Below, piece by piece: positions 5,226-6,242 of a stretch of 6,242 nucleotides of DNA. Position numbers and translations under genes: made by a program. The notes beneath the pieces were generated by a model that did not search any database, was not told the DNA's origin, and saw only the letters and a list, made by a program, of their open reading frames with translations. Location: NCBI GenBank assembly GCA_002401295.1, contig NVSR01000004.1, positions 61,301 through 67,542 of the forward strand, given 5' to 3'. Origin of the DNA: SAR324 cluster bacterium (lineage in GTDB: Bacteria > SAR324 > XYD2-FULL-50-16). Positions within the stretch are counted from its first letter, which is position 1. Every line of letters starts with the position of its first letter.

Positions 5226-5248
5226 CTAGAGAATATTTGATTGAAATT

Positions 5249-5518
5249 ATGGAAGAAAAAAAAGCAGTACAAAGACGGAAGAAGGTTCTGCAGGGGATTG
5301 TCGTAAGTGATAAAATGGATAAGACGGCTGTCGTAAAGGTGGAACGGACTATCCAACATCCGCTGTATAAAAGAACCTTGAAGAGAACGAAGAAGTACAA
5401 AGTGCATGATGAAAACAACGTCTGTGGCATTGGTGATCGTATTAGATTGATCGAATGTAAGCCACTCAGCAAGGACAAATGCTGGCGTCTGTTGGAAGTC
5501 ACGACTAAAGCACTTTAG
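5249..5518 (+). CDS. rpsQ: 30S ribosomal protein S17
   Basis: S17 is an early-assembling OB-fold protein that binds the 5' domain of 16S rRNA. From ATG 5249 the product has 89 residues (E. coli has 84). Signatures are KVLQGIVVSDKMDKTAVVKVER (about residues 12-33), HPLYKRTLKRTKKYKVHDENN (about 36-56), CGIGDRIRLIECKPLSKDK (about 58-76), and WRLLEV. The start is uncertain. An in-frame TTG at 5237 would add four residues and lies five bases after a weak AGAG (5228-5231), while ATG 5249 has no clear binding site at normal distance. I prefer ATG because it is the commoner codon. The gene ends 39 bases before rplN. The fold and identity do not depend on the start choice. Confidence 0.95.
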   Translation: MEEKKAVQRRKKVLQGIVVSDKMDKTAVVKVERTIQHPLYKRTLKRTKKYKVHDENNVCGIGDRIRLIECKPLSKDKCWRLLEVTTKAL

Positions 5519-5557
5519 GATTTGATTTAACTTGAAAACAATACCGGAGAGAATTCG

Positions 5558-5926
5558 ATGATTCAAACACAATCTCGAATGGAGGTAGCAGACAATTCTG
5601 GTGCGAAAGAAATTATGTGTATCAAGGTTCTGGGTGGATCCGGAAGACGATACGCTAGCATCGGAGACGTGATTGTTGCATCCGTCAAGCAAGCTGCTCC
5701 AAACGGAAAAGTAAAAGCAGGTGATGTAGTGAAGGCAGTGATTGTCCGTACTGCATATGGCACTCAACGCGCTGACGGTACCACGATTCGTTTTGATACC
5801 AATGCGGCTGTGCTTTTGAATACAAAAGGCGAACCGATTGGAACTAGAATCTTTGGACCCGTTGCTAGGGAGTTGCGAGCAAAAGATTATATGAAAATTG
5901 TTTCATTGGCTCCTGAAGTCCTATAA
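5558..5926 (+). CDS. rplN: 50S ribosomal protein L14
   Basis: L14 sits at the subunit interface, contacts 16S rRNA to form an intersubunit bridge, and is the binding site of the silencing factor RsfS. The 122-residue product matches the family (E. coli has 123). It starts MIQTQSRMEVADNSGAKEIMCIKVLGGS, then RRYASIGDVIVASVKQA, GDVVKAVIVRTAYGTQRADG (about residues 57-76), IRFDTNAAVLLN (about 79-90), GTRIFGPVARELR and a final KIVSLAPEVL. ATG 5558 follows CGGAGAG (5545-5551). In E. coli this is the first gene of the separate spc operon. Here the 39-base gap after rpsQ holds no visible terminator or strong promoter, so read-through from rpsQ is likely. Confidence 0.97.
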   Translation: MIQTQSRMEVADNSGAKEIMCIKVLGGSGRRYASIGDVIVASVKQAAPNGKVKAGDVVKAVIVRTAYGTQRADGTTIRFDTNAAVLLNTKGEPIGTRIFGPVARELRAKDYMKIVSLAPEVL

Positions 5927-5943
5927 AAATTCCAGAGTGAAAG

Positions 5944-6242
5944 ATGAAAACTAAAGGAAAAAATAAGGATCAGTTGAAGAAGCACAAGCTTCTCCTGAAA
6001 AGGGGAGATTTGATCCAAGTAATCAGCGGGAAAGATAAGGGCGCGAAAGGCAATATTCTGAGCATCGACCGTTATAAAATGCGCGTAGTGGTTGAAGGCG
6101 TCAACATCGTGACTAAGCATGTGAAGCCCAGCCAGGCTAATCAAGAAGGTCGAATCGATCGCTTTGAAGCACCTATCCATTACTCTAATGTCCTACTTTT
6201 TTGTAAAGGTAGCGACCGAGGAGAGCGTCTCAAAGTTCGTAT
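5944..6242 (+). CDS. rplX: 50S ribosomal protein L24, cut by the window end
   Basis: L24 is an assembly-initiating 23S rRNA-binding protein at the tunnel rim. The frame from ATG 5944 runs open to the window edge (99 complete codons); bacterial L24 is about 100-105 residues, so only a few residues and the stop are missing. After a lysine-rich N-terminus (MKTKGKNKDQLKKHK), the KOW motif appears as GDLIQVISGKDKGAKGNIL (about residues 21-39). It is followed by VVVEGVNIVTKHVKPS (about 48-63), and EGRIDRFEAPIHYSNVLLF (about 68-86), where IHxSNV is the family signature. The ribosome binding site is modest (AGAG, 5934-5937, six-base spacing). The gap to rplN is 17 bases. rplE would be expected next in the standard spc order (inference). 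Confidence 0.95.
   Translation, partial: MKTKGKNKDQLKKHKLLLKRGDLIQVISGKDKGAKGNILSIDRYKMRVVVEGVNIVTKHVKPSQANQEGRIDRFEAPIHYSNVLLFCKGSDRGERLKVR

Noticed and set aside
5519..5557. Possible separate spc-operon promoter in the rpsQ-rplN gap
   Set aside because: No convincing -35/-10 pair or terminator is visible in the 39 bases; AT-rich sequence alone is not enough.
5090..5767. Minus-strand open frame of 225 codons opposite rpmC, rpsQ and rplN
   Set aside because: It spans three recognised ribosomal-protein genes and their spacers on the other strand, has no family features, and its translation is rich in Ser, Phe, His and Cys as expected of a shadow frame.

Overview
The window is one uninterrupted plus-strand run of translation genes: the 3' part of tuf (EF-Tu), then rpsJ, rplD, rplW, rplB, rpsS, rplV, rpsC, rplP, rpmC, rpsQ, rplN and the 5' part of rplX. 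This is the bacterial str/S10/spc ribosomal-protein cluster. All twelve ribosomal proteins and EF-Tu are bacterial in type and of usual length. GC content looks moderate by eye (not computed). Several proteins (L16, L2) have a slightly spirochaete-like flavour, but I cannot assign a phylum, and an uncultured lineage is quite possible.

Layout: EF-Tu, cut by the left edge and lacking about the first 50 residues, occupies 1-1044. Only 17 bases separate it from rpsJ, so there is no room for a separate S10 leader. rpsJ is followed after 46 bases by rplD. The gene normally found between them, rplC (ribosomal protein L3), is absent. From rplD onward the order is canonical: rplD-rplW-rplB-rpsS-rplV-rpsC-rplP-rpmC-rpsQ (S10 operon), then rplN-rplX (start of the spc operon). 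Gaps run from -4 bases (rplD/rplW and rplP/rpmC ATGA overlaps) to about 51 bases. No intrinsic terminator or strong promoter is evident on the plus strand, so co-transcription of the whole run is the simplest reading.

The products build both subunits: S10, S19, S3 and S17 for the 30S; L4, L23, L2, L22, L16, L29, L14 and L24 for the 50S. EF-Tu delivers aminoacyl-tRNA to the finished ribosome. L4, L22, L23, L29 and L24 shape the peptide exit tunnel and its rim; L2, L16 and L14 lie near the peptidyl-transferase or subunit interface; S3, S10 and S19 belong to the 30S head.

The window is largely housekeeping, and I see no mobile element, CRISPR array, RNA gene or novel protein system. What stands out is the clean absence of rplC and three small hairpins with tetraloop-type loops (TTCG, GAAA, GCAA) in three of the widest intergenic gaps. 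Smaller oddities are an altered G5-loop segment in EF-Tu, a TTG start for rpsC, and heavy CGA arginine-codon use in genes that are normally highly expressed.
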